From positions 134,258,416 through 134,322,415 of the forward strand of contig NC_068938.1 of the NCBI RefSeq assembly GCF_016801865.2: DNA of 64,000 nucleotides, given 5' to 3'. Source of the stretch: Culex pipiens pallens. Taxonomy: Eukaryota; Arthropoda; Insecta; Diptera; Culicidae. The position numbers and the translations under genes were made by a program. Shown piece after piece: positions 54,314 to 64,000 of this stretch; the first letter of the stretch is position 1; each line of letters opens with the position of its first letter. Under the pieces are notes generated by a model that did no database searches, was not told the DNA's origin, and saw nothing but the letters and a program-made list of their open reading frames with translations.

Positions 54314-54703
54314 AATTTTCCGTGGAATCCGATAAAAATATTTTCAGACATAGGCTCTTTGGTCCAGACACGGTCAAAACGCCATATTAGGTTTTCATAC
54401 GACTTTTTCAAATGTTAAGCTAGATTTTTGAAACTTCTTACTATTTTTCTCAAATAGCCAAACTAATCACCTTTCTTTTGCGTCTGAGACACAGCTAAAA
54501 TCGGATGAAATGACGCAAAGATATGATTTTTTGAAAAAAAGTGGTTTTTGCGAAAATATACGAAAATTGCCATTTTTTTTAACCACCCTAGCACGATGTA
54601 GGTCACCCTAATGGCCAAACAAAAAAAATACGGGTCTAATTATTTTGGCCAAGGAACCCCAGAAAAATGTTGAGCCCGATCGGAGAACTTTTTCTTCGGT
54701 TTA
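54314..54703 (+). repeat. Dispersed repeat R6, plus orientation
   Basis: Reverse complement of 61449-61832: AGGCTCTTTGGTCC, AAGCTAGATTTTTGAAACTT, CTAATCACCTTTCTTTTGCG, CCGATCGGAGAACTTTTT. The two copies are inverted, 6.7 kb apart, and diverged by roughly a tenth by eye. No coding content. Confidence 0.82.
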
Positions 54704-55595
54704 GGCTCTTTTCAAATGGAATTGCTGTACATCTCATATTTTTCCTAAACAAGTCTGGTGCAACCTTTGGAAGGGCCGGTACGACATTATCGTACCGCCC
54801 GTTTTCAAATTTTGCTCCTGAAGTCCTGTATTTCTAGAGATCTTATTAAAAATTTACCGTTTTATTATTGAGCATGTCCAGCTAAAATCAGATTTTTTTC
54901 CAGGTTTCTACCACACTGAAAAAAATATTTTTTTTTCAGTTATGAGCAATACACTAAGCTTATATCTGTAAGCTCATACATCCAACTGAAATGCTGTCAA
55001 AGGCTAACTTATGGGAAATTGGACGAGCTTTTCGGTAAAAATATTTTTGAGACTGAAAAATCAAGTCTGTTTTATAGAAATTCCAAAAAACGACGAAAAA
55101 TCAAGTCTGTTTTATAGAAATTCCAAAAAACGACCAAAAAAACGATTTTTTCGGTTAGGACAATGGTCGTTATGGAAACTTGTATGTAAAATTGTCTGGA
55201 GAATCGATTCCCACTATCGGTTCGTAATAATTTTAACGTTAGACCACCTTTAAAAAAAAACAGTTTTAGTTATTGATTTTTGTTTGTTTTTTTTTTTTTT
55301 TTGGTAGAGACATACCATCCTGCATTTTTGTGAGTCTTTTTGTAACGTCTTAGGCTATTTCCTCAACAATTTTGCACCAAAAAAATCGTAACATCACCTT
55401 AAAATTTAACTTTTAAACTTAAAAAATTTAAAATCTTATAGAAGTGACGTGTATTTTTCTTTCAGTGTACTTTGATCACTTTTGATACGATGCAACAGCT
55501 TCGAGATACAGTAATTTTTAAATTACAAAATACAAAAATATTTAAATAACTTATGCTCTTCTCAAATGTTATTTTCGAGTACAATTGGCTCCATA
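54704..55595. other. Repeat-like AT-rich DNA
   Basis: Contains a 48-base direct duplication at 55058-55129 (AAAAATCAAGTCTGTTTTAT twice). 54768-54810 has GGAAGGGCCGGTACGACATT. Nothing gene-like is supported. Confidence 0.45.
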
Positions 55596-55597
55596 TA

Positions 55598-56240
55598 CAG
55601 TCATCCCACATATTCGGAACACCCACAAATTCGGAACACTTTTGTGGTAATTTGTCAATAACATGCCAAATGCAGCTTTTTTGTCGACCCTACTATTTTT
55701 AGGACCTTCATTTGGACATTCTCTTGCTATTTCACTAGTAAAAGTTGTACTTTTTGAACCAAAACCTCATTTCAAGACTATTTTATCCTGATCAGCAAAA
55801 CACTGCCTCCAAATTGCCTGTTCCATGATTGTGGGATGTTATTGTGCCTCCCACAATTGTGGAACACCTGAATTTAACTGATATTTTCACAAAAAAAGTT
55901 ATCAGACCATGGATAAAAGATCACTAAGCTTGAGTTTCACTGGTTACAGTGTGTGAAGTCATTATTTTGTTACAAATATGTACTCCTTGAGAGATCCAAA
56001 GTTTGTTTACATCCCTAAGAAAAAAGTGTTCCGAATTTGTGGATTTCAAGGTTCAAAGTTTTTCTTCAAAAACTTGATATAAAAGTTAAAATTTGCAGTT
56101 GTTCGATACAGCATTCGAAAGATCGCAAGAAAAGCTCTCAAATGAAGGTAAAAGCGAATCATTAAGTTCAATTATAGATTTGCTATGATTTTTTGAACAT
56201 TGGCCGATCTGTAAACTGTTCCGAATATGAGGGATGACTG
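55598..56240. mobile_element. TA-flanked MITE (643 bp)
   Basis: Left end CAGTCATCCCACATATTCGG and right end CCGAATATGAGGGATGACTG form an inverted repeat of more than 20 bp with one mismatch. TA flanks at 55596-55597 and 56241-56242. An internal echo of the end (CACAAATTCGGAACAC, GTGTTCCGAATTTGTGG) makes it partly palindromic. No transposase. Tc1/mariner-type parentage is likely from the TA target. Confidence 0.85.
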
Positions 56241-56242
56241 TA

Positions 56243-57964
56243 CACAAAAATGGCTTAAATAGGCCTACGATGGAATTTCTACAAAGTTTCATTGCTCTAT
56301 TTTTAATCAATGTCTTTTTGTTTTTTTCTTCTAAATTATATCATTAAGAAAAATTGTACTTACCTGTTGGATAATGCAGTTGATTTCCTGCATGATGATA
56401 AGATTTCATTTCAATCTATTTGGCTCAAAATTACATGGTTTGGTTAACAATAAATTGCTGAACTTTTTTTTTGAAATTAAGGTTTTGTGTCTTTTTCCAA
56501 ACTGCGGTCCAAAATTCGAATTGTGGAAAAAAAATTAAAAGTGACCTATTTTATTTTTAATAGTTTAATTCTAAAAAAATTAAATAAATTTCTAATTTCT
56601 CCCATATTTTCTTTACTCCCTGACAAAAACTTGAAATAAAGTTTGCAGTTGCCATGCTTTAAAAGAAAAAAAAAGTTGAATATTTTCAAACGCCCAAGTT
56701 GGAACAATAGTTCAAAATGTCTTAATTTCGTGGAAATTGTGGCTCCAGCTACAATCTGTTCTCAAAATAGAACCCACTTCCTTTTTGCTTCATTTGGTCA
56801 AACTTGGTAACAAATTCCACCGAATCATTTGCGTCCTTTGATCTAAGATCTAAGGCTCGTTTTCCCAGCCATTTCTGGCCAGCTATAATTAGCCTGTATA
56901 GCCAGCTCCGCCTTAAACGCAAGTCAGTGATCTTTTCACACTGTGCCGGTTTTTGGTTTGGGTTTGGTCATTCCAAGAGGACAATTAATCATGTTGGAAC
57001 CTTTTCGGGCCGTTTGTTGTTCCTCCAGCTGGTCGTTTGTTTTTGCTTCTTGGGAGATTTTTTTTATTTTGCGCTCTGCTGGAATTCTTGGAAACCAACA
57101 ATTTTCGGCGCTGTGACAATAACATTAGGCAAACAACGGCAACAAAAAGTTCACCCACGCACCACCAAACTGCCCACGTAATGGTTCGCTGGGTTTTATG
57201 GGCTTTGCGCCCAGTCATTGACAGGGCACAATTCTTTGGCGAATCTTTTTTTTTGTTTTTTTTTTGTTACTGAAAACACTTTTTAAATGATAACAATTCA
57301 ATATTACTATTTCATGTTTAATCGTTATTGTTGTTTTAAGGAAAAATTTCAAGTAATCTTGGACTAAATTTATATGTTTTTTTCAACGCAATTTCCCAAA
57401 CAACTGCTATGACTAGATATTTCCTGCTGAAAAGTTTAACTTTTATGAGGGCTCGGCCGTGTGGATGAAAAGAGACCGCGATGATTGGCGAAAAAAAAGT
57501 ACACCATAAACTACGATAAACCCACGGTTTTATTGCATTTTTCGGGGTGAGCGCGTTTGTGAACACCTTTATGAACTGATCACCTTTTTTTTCTTCCCTA
57601 GTTTTGTTTTGTCCCTTAACGCAACGTCGTTAAGGGTCGATGAAATGTCGGCGCCCGGTTAAGCGATTAACGCCACACGGTTGACGTTATTGAATGGTGT
57701 GCTGTTTTTCGTCGGCTCCCTCTTTTTTGTTGTTAAGGGGAAGGGGGAATGACAGTGCTCTTAATTGTCAACCATGAAAAACGGACTGTTTGGTGACATT
57801 GTCATTGTGATAGCGATGCATTAGGGGGAAAAATAGCTCCGTTTAAGGTATGGCAATTAGTTAAAGCTGATGATTGGAAGCAGTTGGTGACGATTTCATG
57901 GTGAGTTTTGAGATGGTCAATAAGCTGATTGATGAGCAATTCTCTTCGAAATCGGTCTTTTTCT
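56243..57964. other. Low-copy-looking non-coding DNA
   Basis: 56243-56800 is AT-rich. 56800-57260 and 57560-57960 have more balanced composition. CCCTTAACGCAACGTCGTTA near 57612 forms a small imperfect hairpin with the following AAGGG. A 125-codon frame at 56804-57181 is hydrophobic by base composition and is not considered a gene. Confidence 0.35.
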
Positions 57965-58400
57965 TAATTTTATTTTTTGTATTTTTTAATCCGGCTTTTT
58001 TGCCGGTTCTGGAAATTTCTGAAAAGTTGGCAAGGAGACATTAACCTTAAACATATCAGAAACTTAAAAATAGTTTTTTTTTTTGCAAATCAAGTTTTAG
58101 TAACAAATAGTGAAATTAAAAATCACCAAAAATTTGTTTACCGTGTATCACATTTTTTCAGTGTAGTCCTTATCCATACCTACAACTTTGCCGAAAACAC
58201 CAAATCGATCAAAAAATCCTTCAGAAAATACAGAGTTTAGAATTTTCATACATCATTTTTGTAAGGACAGCTGCCAAATTTGTATGGGAAATTATATGGA
58301 CAAAATAATGATGCAAAATGGCTTCTTTGGGCATTCCCAAGGCACCAAAAAAATTTCAGCCGGATTAAAAAATAAAACAAAAAGCGAATGACCGAAATCT
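57965..58400. repeat. Dispersed repeat R3 with R-arm of the 2-kb inverted repeat
   Basis: 57965-58200 matches 2570-2790 (GGAAATTTCTGAAAAGTTGG, TTTTTTCAGTGTAGTCCTTA), and 58185-58380 matches 24800-24990. The order is the same as at 2.6-2.9 kb, so this is one composite repeat family. Confidence 0.75.
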
Positions 58401-60175
58401 CAAAGAATTGCTCTGCCCATGATCGCATAAATGTCCCATATGCATTTTCACCACTTTTGAGTTATTGATGCAGTTTGGTTCAAAATCGTGTTTTCTTTCA
58501 AAAGAGCATATAACATCCAGTACTTTGTTCTGGAAATCAGGAGGAAATCCAGTTTTTTCGTGAAAACTTAACTGTGGGACAAACTTCAAATGCGTTTTTC
58601 TCAGCTTGCTGTTTTTGCATATGGGACATTTATGTGAACATGGGCAGTGCTTTGATTTCTTCCCTGATTGTAACTTCTTTTCATGTGAAAAGTTTCAACA
58701 TTGCACAGAGTTTTTACAGTTTAGTTCAGGAGTGAAATTGAGTTTTGAGGATCTGTAAAAGTCATAAGGTGTGGCATTGAAAGCTGCACAAAATGGCGTT
58801 TTCAACTCAATTAAGCCCTTCTCTTCTCAAATAGACCCACTCATAATTGCATCATGTAATAATCTGCATTACAAACAACTTCAACACCCCTCCCGCAGCT
58901 CACCATGTTGACTTCCAGAAAGATCGTCCTATCCCGAAATAAAAACAAATTTCAGGAAGAATTACGACCATATCCCGAGCCCCAAGAGCCGGAGTTCCAC
59001 CCCCACCACAGAGTTTGACTAATCTTCCGGGAGCGCTGGCCGGCTGCCCGGGCTAATGGCGAACACTCTTCTCATTTAAATCGAGCTTAATGTGGATTAA
59101 GGAGTAATTGACCGTTTAAATTATGTAGCCCGGAATGTTGGAGCATCCACACACTCGTACAAAGTTGCCACTAGCCTAGAAGATGTTGGTGATGGTGGTG
59201 GCGACATCACCCCGGCGTTGAAATCTTCGTCGTCGTTTTCCGTGTTGAACAGCGTTTTAGTCGCTGGAGTCCTATCTTGTCACAGGTTTCAGGAAACAAT
59301 TATTTATAATTCCTGAGCTGAACTTAAAAGCAGACAAATTATGTTTCCATAACTTCACAGTCGGTGGCAAATACTCAATCAAAAATTCAACTAACCCAAA
59401 ATGGCACACCGGTGACGATTCTGTGGAATTTCAGATCGACTAGCCTGGGACGCGTACTCCACCCATTAGTATATATGTGCTACTTTCTAGTTAAATCACA
59501 GGATAGACCAGCCGACCAGCATCCAACAACCCGGCAAATAGCACCAGCAGCAAAAAATGGAGATTGAATTATTCAGAGCGTGACGCACAGAAGTCCATTC
59601 AAAACTCAACGAGAGGAGCCGTATAATGTCTCCATTCAGCTCTAGAGAGCCCGGCCAAGGCATCAATGGTGGTGGCTGTTGTTGTGGGTGAAAGCACGTG
59701 TGCGTGTGATTTAGCTAACATTTGACACCACCCACTCTGGGAGTTTGTCTATCAAGTCACTTGAGGGGTCACATGAAAGTTTCAACTGATTGAGGCGAGA
59801 GCAATTTGTGATTCACACTCTGGAGTCAAGTCACTTCTCGACAGGAGTCACTACTTTCTCCAAGTCAAACTTTATTGCTACAAATGTGCAACGCAAATAG
59901 TCAACAAAAGGTGAAACTGTGTACTCTTTTTCTGATGCTTTTTTCGGTTTTGCTTTCAAATGGATGTATGAGCCATCAAAACCTATGATATTAATTTCGT
60001 TGGTCCCTGATACAAAACAATAGCTTCTTATTTTTTCTTAATAAGACGAACCGTCCATATTTTTTGAACGTTTAATCCTCCCTCGCCATTTGGCCACCCT
60101 CTTTTACTTATATCGATTAAAACAAAAATCGATTTAAAAATAATTTTTAAAAACTTGTCATTTTTTTCAAAAAAA
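58401..60175. other. Low-copy-looking non-coding DNA
   Basis: 58860-59880 has balanced GC and no visible repeats. It includes TCCGGGAGCGCTGGCCGGCT near 59025 and GTTGGTGATGGTGGTGGCGA near 59185, and resembles intergenic or intronic regulatory DNA. No gene is supported. Confidence 0.35.
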
Positions 60176-60395
60176 AGGGAAACAGCATGTAATTTCATCG
60201 GGCACCTAATGTTTGCATATCAACAATTTGACGTCCAGGCGTTTTCAACTAAAGTTGAGGAAGCAAGATTCTATAAAAACTCTTGCAGAATTATTTGATG
60301 GAATTAACACCGAATCCGAATTGCTTTTGCAAAAAGTTGCAAAAAGAACATTTTTTTAGCGCGAATCGTACATTTATACTACGAGGTTTACTGAG
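60176..60395. repeat. Dispersed repeat relative of 7550-7740, plus hairpin-repeat fragment
   Basis: GGGAAACAGCATGTAATTTC and GGCGTTTTCAACTAAAGTTG correspond to 7551-7650. 60335-60395 is a fragment of hairpin repeat H (GTACATTTATACTACGAGG). Confidence 0.5.
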
Positions 60396-60626
60396 TCTTT
60401 GAAAAAGATTATGAGCTATTTTTTCATTATTTTGATTAAAAACATTCATAAAATGATGACAATAAGTCGTGTTATGTCAGTTCTATAACTTATGAGTAAA
60501 GTTAAAGGTTTGTTGAATATCACCTTAGTTTAGTATTTATTTGAGACATTTTTTATTTTATTTTTTACTGTGATCTGTTGGCATTCAAAACTCGATTAAG
60601 ATTGGCTCTATCTGAAATTTTTAGTT

Positions 60627-60782
60627 CCGCCCGTGTGGATCAATTGGACCGCGATCAATTGGATCGCTGGTTTGAATCCCACGGTGGGTGCCCTAAAATT
60701 TCAAGTTTCAATATGGGTATTCGGCACCTTCGCTCCGGGCGAAACTTTCAAGCACTTGGGAGCCCTTGGGAACTATCAATAT
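60627..60782 (+). mobile_element. tRNA-derived SINE, copy 2
   Basis: Same family as 5754-5935: TTCCGCCCGTGTGGATCAAT, a B-box-like GGTTTGAATCCC, then ATGGGTATTCGGCACCTTCG and GGAGCCC. The anticodon-arm region is rearranged (GCGATCAATTGGATCGC), so the copy is old. It lies directly left of an R4 fragment. Confidence 0.7.
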
Positions 60783-60930
60783 AGTGGGTTTATTCATCCC
60801 CTAAATTATTGTCTGCAAATAATTTACATAAAATTTTACCATTTTTACAATCCAATTGTTGTAGTATTGGGTCCGTAAGTTAGCCAATTTTGGAATAAGA
60901 AGACAACAATTTCCTTGATTTATGTGCACT
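60783..60930. repeat. Repeat R4, partial third copy
   Basis: TTATTCATCCCCTAAATTAT and GTATTGGGTCCGTAAG correspond to 30385-30500. The left part of the repeat is missing. Confidence 0.65.
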
Positions 60931-60984
60931 CTTAAAAAGTATTGGAAAAAACACTTACTTATTTAAAAAAAAGTGGTTGGAAGT

Positions 60985-61045
60985 TGGGCGTCCAATTTAC
61001 CCGGGAAATGGGAAATATATTTTTTAAATCCCGGGAATTTTGGAA
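60985..61045. repeat. Isolated end of the hAT-like family
   Basis: GGGCGTCCAATTTACCCGGG followed by AATCCCGGGAATTTTGG, the diagnostic terminal sequence of elements A-C. No matching opposite end was found nearby, so this is a truncated copy. Confidence 0.6.
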
Positions 61046-61448
61046 GTTATGACTATTCAGCAAGCTTCCCTGTACCGTGCGGTACACGCGGTTCACTTAT
61101 ACCTCGGGTTTGCTTCGCGCCTGCTTTGTTCGGTTTACACCCGTACCCGACTCACACGAGCCGAGGGTATTTTGGTTCATCGTACCAACGAACCAAGGCA
61201 CGCTGGGCTCGTCGCTCAGCTCGTCGCCTCGATTTTGTGTCTGGCACTCACCCTCGGCATGAACCCAGCGTATGCGCCAAGGTGGTTCACTCGGTACGTA
61301 CCGTGGTACGCGCCGGCGGTTCAAACCGGGTTCAATAAAAAGTGGGTTTGATTTATTTCGTTTGATGGAAAACCGATGTAGCGATGTAGCTTGATGAACT
61401 TAATTTTTTTTAGGGGCCGCTGTTTAGGTAAATCAGTATTAGTGATTC
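61046..61448. other. GC-rich island with palindromic words
   Basis: Abrupt GC rise at 61070-61330: ACCGTGCGGTAC, CGGTACGTACCGTGGTACGC, ACCAACGAACCAAGG. Open frames on both strands reach 121 codons but overlap in all phases. The island could be a captured fragment or a small element; nothing is recognised. Confidence 0.4.
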
Positions 61449-61832
61449 GAAAAAAAAAGTTCTCCGATCGGGCTCAAATTTTTTCTGGGATTTCCTTGGC
61501 CGAAAAAATAAGACCCGTATTTTTTGTTTGGCCATTAGGGTGACCTACGCCGTGTTAGGTTGGTCCAAAAAATGGCAATTTTCGTCGATTTTCGCAAAAC
61601 CCACTTTTTTTCAAATCATATCTCCGCGCCATTGCATCCGATTTTAGCTGTCTTAGGCGCAAAAGAAAGGTGATTAGTTTGGCTATCTGGGGAAAATAGT
61701 GAGAAGTTTCAAAAATCTAGCTTAACATTTGAAAAGGTCGTATGAAAACTTAAAATGCTGTTTTGAAGGTCTCGGGACCAAAGAGCCTATGTCTGAAAAT
61801 ATTTTTACCTGATTCCTCGGAAAATTTTACAT
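61449..61832 (-). repeat. Dispersed repeat R6, minus orientation
   Basis: Inverted copy of 54314-54703, ending CAAAGAGCCTATGTCTGAAA. It is followed by further AT-rich, repeat-like sequence to about 62330 without a gene. Confidence 0.82.
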
Positions 61833-62329
61833 AATATATCAAAAAATGGTGAAGTTATGTTTTCAATACTCTGAGATACGATTTTTTGAAAATAAAAACT
61901 GGGATTTTCGACGCGCCACGCGCAAAAATGGGAAAATGACGAAAACGGGAAAAAATCTACTTTTTTCACTAAAACTGCAATAACTTCAAATATTCAGCGA
62001 TGACCTATACACATTAAGTACCAAAAGTGCATATTTCAATTACGAAAAATATAATTGTAAAGTTTTTCAAGCTTACAATCATAGAATTGGTTCATAACCT
62101 TTAACTGGTGATAATCTAGACTATAATCTAAAAAAGGGACAACAGTTTTAGATAGCTTAGTGGAATTTATGTAAGAAAATTTGAATGTACCTTTTTGTGC
62201 TTTTAATTTGTAAGCAACCTTTTTTTATTAAATTTAGTGTTTCAAGTAAATTTATTTTGTTATTTTTTTATATTTTAAGAAAACCTAAAATAAAAAAAAA
62301 AAGTTTTTGATAATTTCTGAAAAAGAAGA

Positions 62330-62510
62330 GAAATAGGAACAATAGAATAGGGACAGTAGTTTTTACTGAAATTTTGTTTTTGTTGCTGTTCTGTTCGTGT
62401 TTTAACCGAAATCAATCAAAATATCGAAACAATGTTCAAAAAATATGGCCTAAACAGCTGTCCCAACTCATTACATTTGTTCTGACTCACCCCAGATGCT
62501 GGTTCTGAAG
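62330..62510. repeat. Dispersed repeat R2, second copy
   Basis: AGAATAGGGACAGTAGTTTT and AACCGAAATCAATCAAAATA correspond to 1055-1170. Boundaries are approximate. Confidence 0.45.
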
Positions 62511-64000
62511 GAACATGAAAACATATTTTAAAAAAAATGAATGTAAAAGCTAATTTTAATTCGGAGAACTATTTGCTACTATGATCAATCAGCAGAATAT
62601 ATAATGGACATTCATATGATCCCATTTTGACTTTGACCAAATTCATGCACTACCGTAACTAAACCGTGCTGTCAATCGATATTTCGATAAATAGCGAATC
62701 TATTTCATCGTCAATAAGGCTAAATTCCCCCAAAATGCCTCGATTGACACGCGCCCAAATTATTTCGTTACATCGCGACTGTGGTTTGACACCCTTTCCA
62801 GGGAAGGGGCATCCCCGTGTCTCGTTGATATCCGATTTGTGATGAATTCAACACGGCATGAAATTTTTCTCCTACCCCCATACCACCTGCCACAACTCTC
62901 GGGTCGTCACCGTGCCAAAACGCGGGGCCCCCAGAAACCAGCAGCTGCTGCCAGATTGGAGACCGACGGTGGCCGCCGACATGTTTCTGTCTGTGTCGGC
63001 TGATGGGCTGAGGCATTTTCGACAGGCGGAATTTCACGTCACGTCACATTATGTGACTTCCGCAGCCCGACACCGCAAAGTCGTCGCCGTCGTCTTGGAA
63101 GGTTTGGGAATGTGTGGTGGAATCGATTTTCGAGATATTTAGGGGATTTGTTGATAAAATGGATATTATTTTCGCAACTTTATGTTAAGTTCATGACAAC
63201 TTAGGCTAAAATGTCTAAACATATTTTCGAAAGAGTTTTAAAAATGCTTTATGTAACTAAATCTACCATTTCATGAACATTTCCCTGGATAATTAATCGT
63301 TAAACAGTATTTACACAACCTACTCTTACAAAAATTAAGAATCCTGCTTCTGATGTGTGTTTGGTCTGAACTAGAAAAGATCAAACAATTCCATGCTTCC
63401 ATTCCATGATGAAGAAAACGGACGTTACGCACATCCGGAATCCCTCAGAGCTTAGAAATGTGCACAAATTGTCCGGAATTACACGCGACGCCCCATTAAG
63501 CTCACATTCAACGTCCCTCACCTTGACCAAGGGGGGAGAGGGGGCATTCCCCAATTGTAGACAAACATTCCTTCCCAGGTAAAATACCCGGGTTTCCATT
63601 CCATTCCGAGGTGGTTCAATTTGCTTCCGCTCAACTGCCGTTTTACGGCGATATGATGTATACGCCATTGAGGTGATTTTGCTGTAGACACGATTTTCTG
63701 TTTTTGTTCATTTTTTCAATTAAAAATGACTAATTTAAGGTCTGCTCTGTAGAAACTGGTAAAAAGTACTATAAAAATGTGGCCCCTACAAAAATTCTTG
63801 TTTTTTCCTATTCTCTACGATTTTAAACCACAAACATCATTTGGCCGAAAAAATAGCAATAAAAAATCACTACTTTTCCTTCCTAATGATGTATGTATAC
63901 ATTGCTCGATCAACGCAGGCTACATTTTTTGTGCCAGCTATTTTGACAGCTGAGCGGATTCCTTAATGCATTGTCCATGTGGATACTTTAAGAGGGGGGG
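62511..64000. other. Low-copy-looking non-coding DNA to the window edge
   Basis: 62640-63120 and 63400-63680 have balanced GC and no visible repeats. 62930-63130 is the richest in CG. Overlapping frames of 89-95 codons lack recognisable features. The window ends in a G run whose continuation is not visible. Confidence 0.35.

Noticed and set aside
56804..57181. 125-codon frame with a hydrophobic stretch as a membrane protein
   Set aside because: Its hydrophobicity follows from T-rich DNA; it lacks supporting context and overlaps an opposite-strand frame of similar quality.

Overview
This is a non-bacterial, AT-rich, intron- and transposon-dominated window. The repeat landscape and the two recognisable coding elements (a BEL/Pao-type gag and a Jockey-type LINE ORF1) fit an insect. 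The mix of foldback, hAT-like and TA-flanked short elements looks like a culicine mosquito, probably Culex or a relative. That assignment is pattern recognition and was not confirmed by a search. I see no host gene that I recognise, no functional tRNA or rRNA gene, no CRISPR array and no prokaryotic signal.

Layout. 0-8.3 kb is intergenic or intronic DNA with a long inverted repeat (1.6-2.8 kb), a tRNA-derived SINE (5.75 kb) and a hairpin repeat (8.03 kb). 8.35-12.26 kb is a LINE copy that carries ORF1 but no ORF2, bounded by a 13-bp target duplication. It is interrupted in ORF1 by a complete 2146-bp BEL/Pao-like element with 344-bp LTRs, a CCGGA duplication and an intact gag but no pol. 13.6-15.2 kb is a TIR element enclosing a near-perfect 0.46-kb palindrome. 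16.1-19.9 kb is a TTAA-flanked foldback element built from about 20 copies of a 142-bp repeat in two opposed arrays. 20.0-24.6 kb is an LTR element with apparently identical 205-bp LTRs and a CATGT duplication but no coding capacity. 25.4-26.1 kb is a 723-bp TIR element with an 8-bp duplication, inserted into a repeat whose empty form is present at 0.6 kb.

29.9-30.3 kb is a SINE with a 12-bp duplication. 31.6-36.2 kb, 45.1-46.7 kb and 46.8-48.3 kb are three hAT-like elements with TAGNGCGTCC ends, CCCGGG-rich subterminal repeats and perfect 8-bp duplications. The first holds a 2.9-kb (CA)n-tailed insertion. 36.9-40.3 kb has good splice signals for an unrecognised three-exon transcript whose large intron carries about 1 kb of an (AATTTTAG)n satellite; clusters of GTCGYACGAC-like motifs lie on both sides. 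40.6-42.0 kb and 49.7-51.4 kb are GC- or GA-rich stretches that look like promoters with 5' noncoding exons. 42.9-64 kb is otherwise MITEs, SINEs, dispersed repeats and apparently low-copy DNA.

How it fits together. Almost every mobile element here is non-autonomous. Two encode only an RNA-binding structural protein (gag or ORF1) and the rest encode nothing. I found no reverse transcriptase, integrase or transposase reading frame in 64 kb. Exact target duplications let several insertions be resolved to the base, and in two cases a paralogous empty site lies in the same window.
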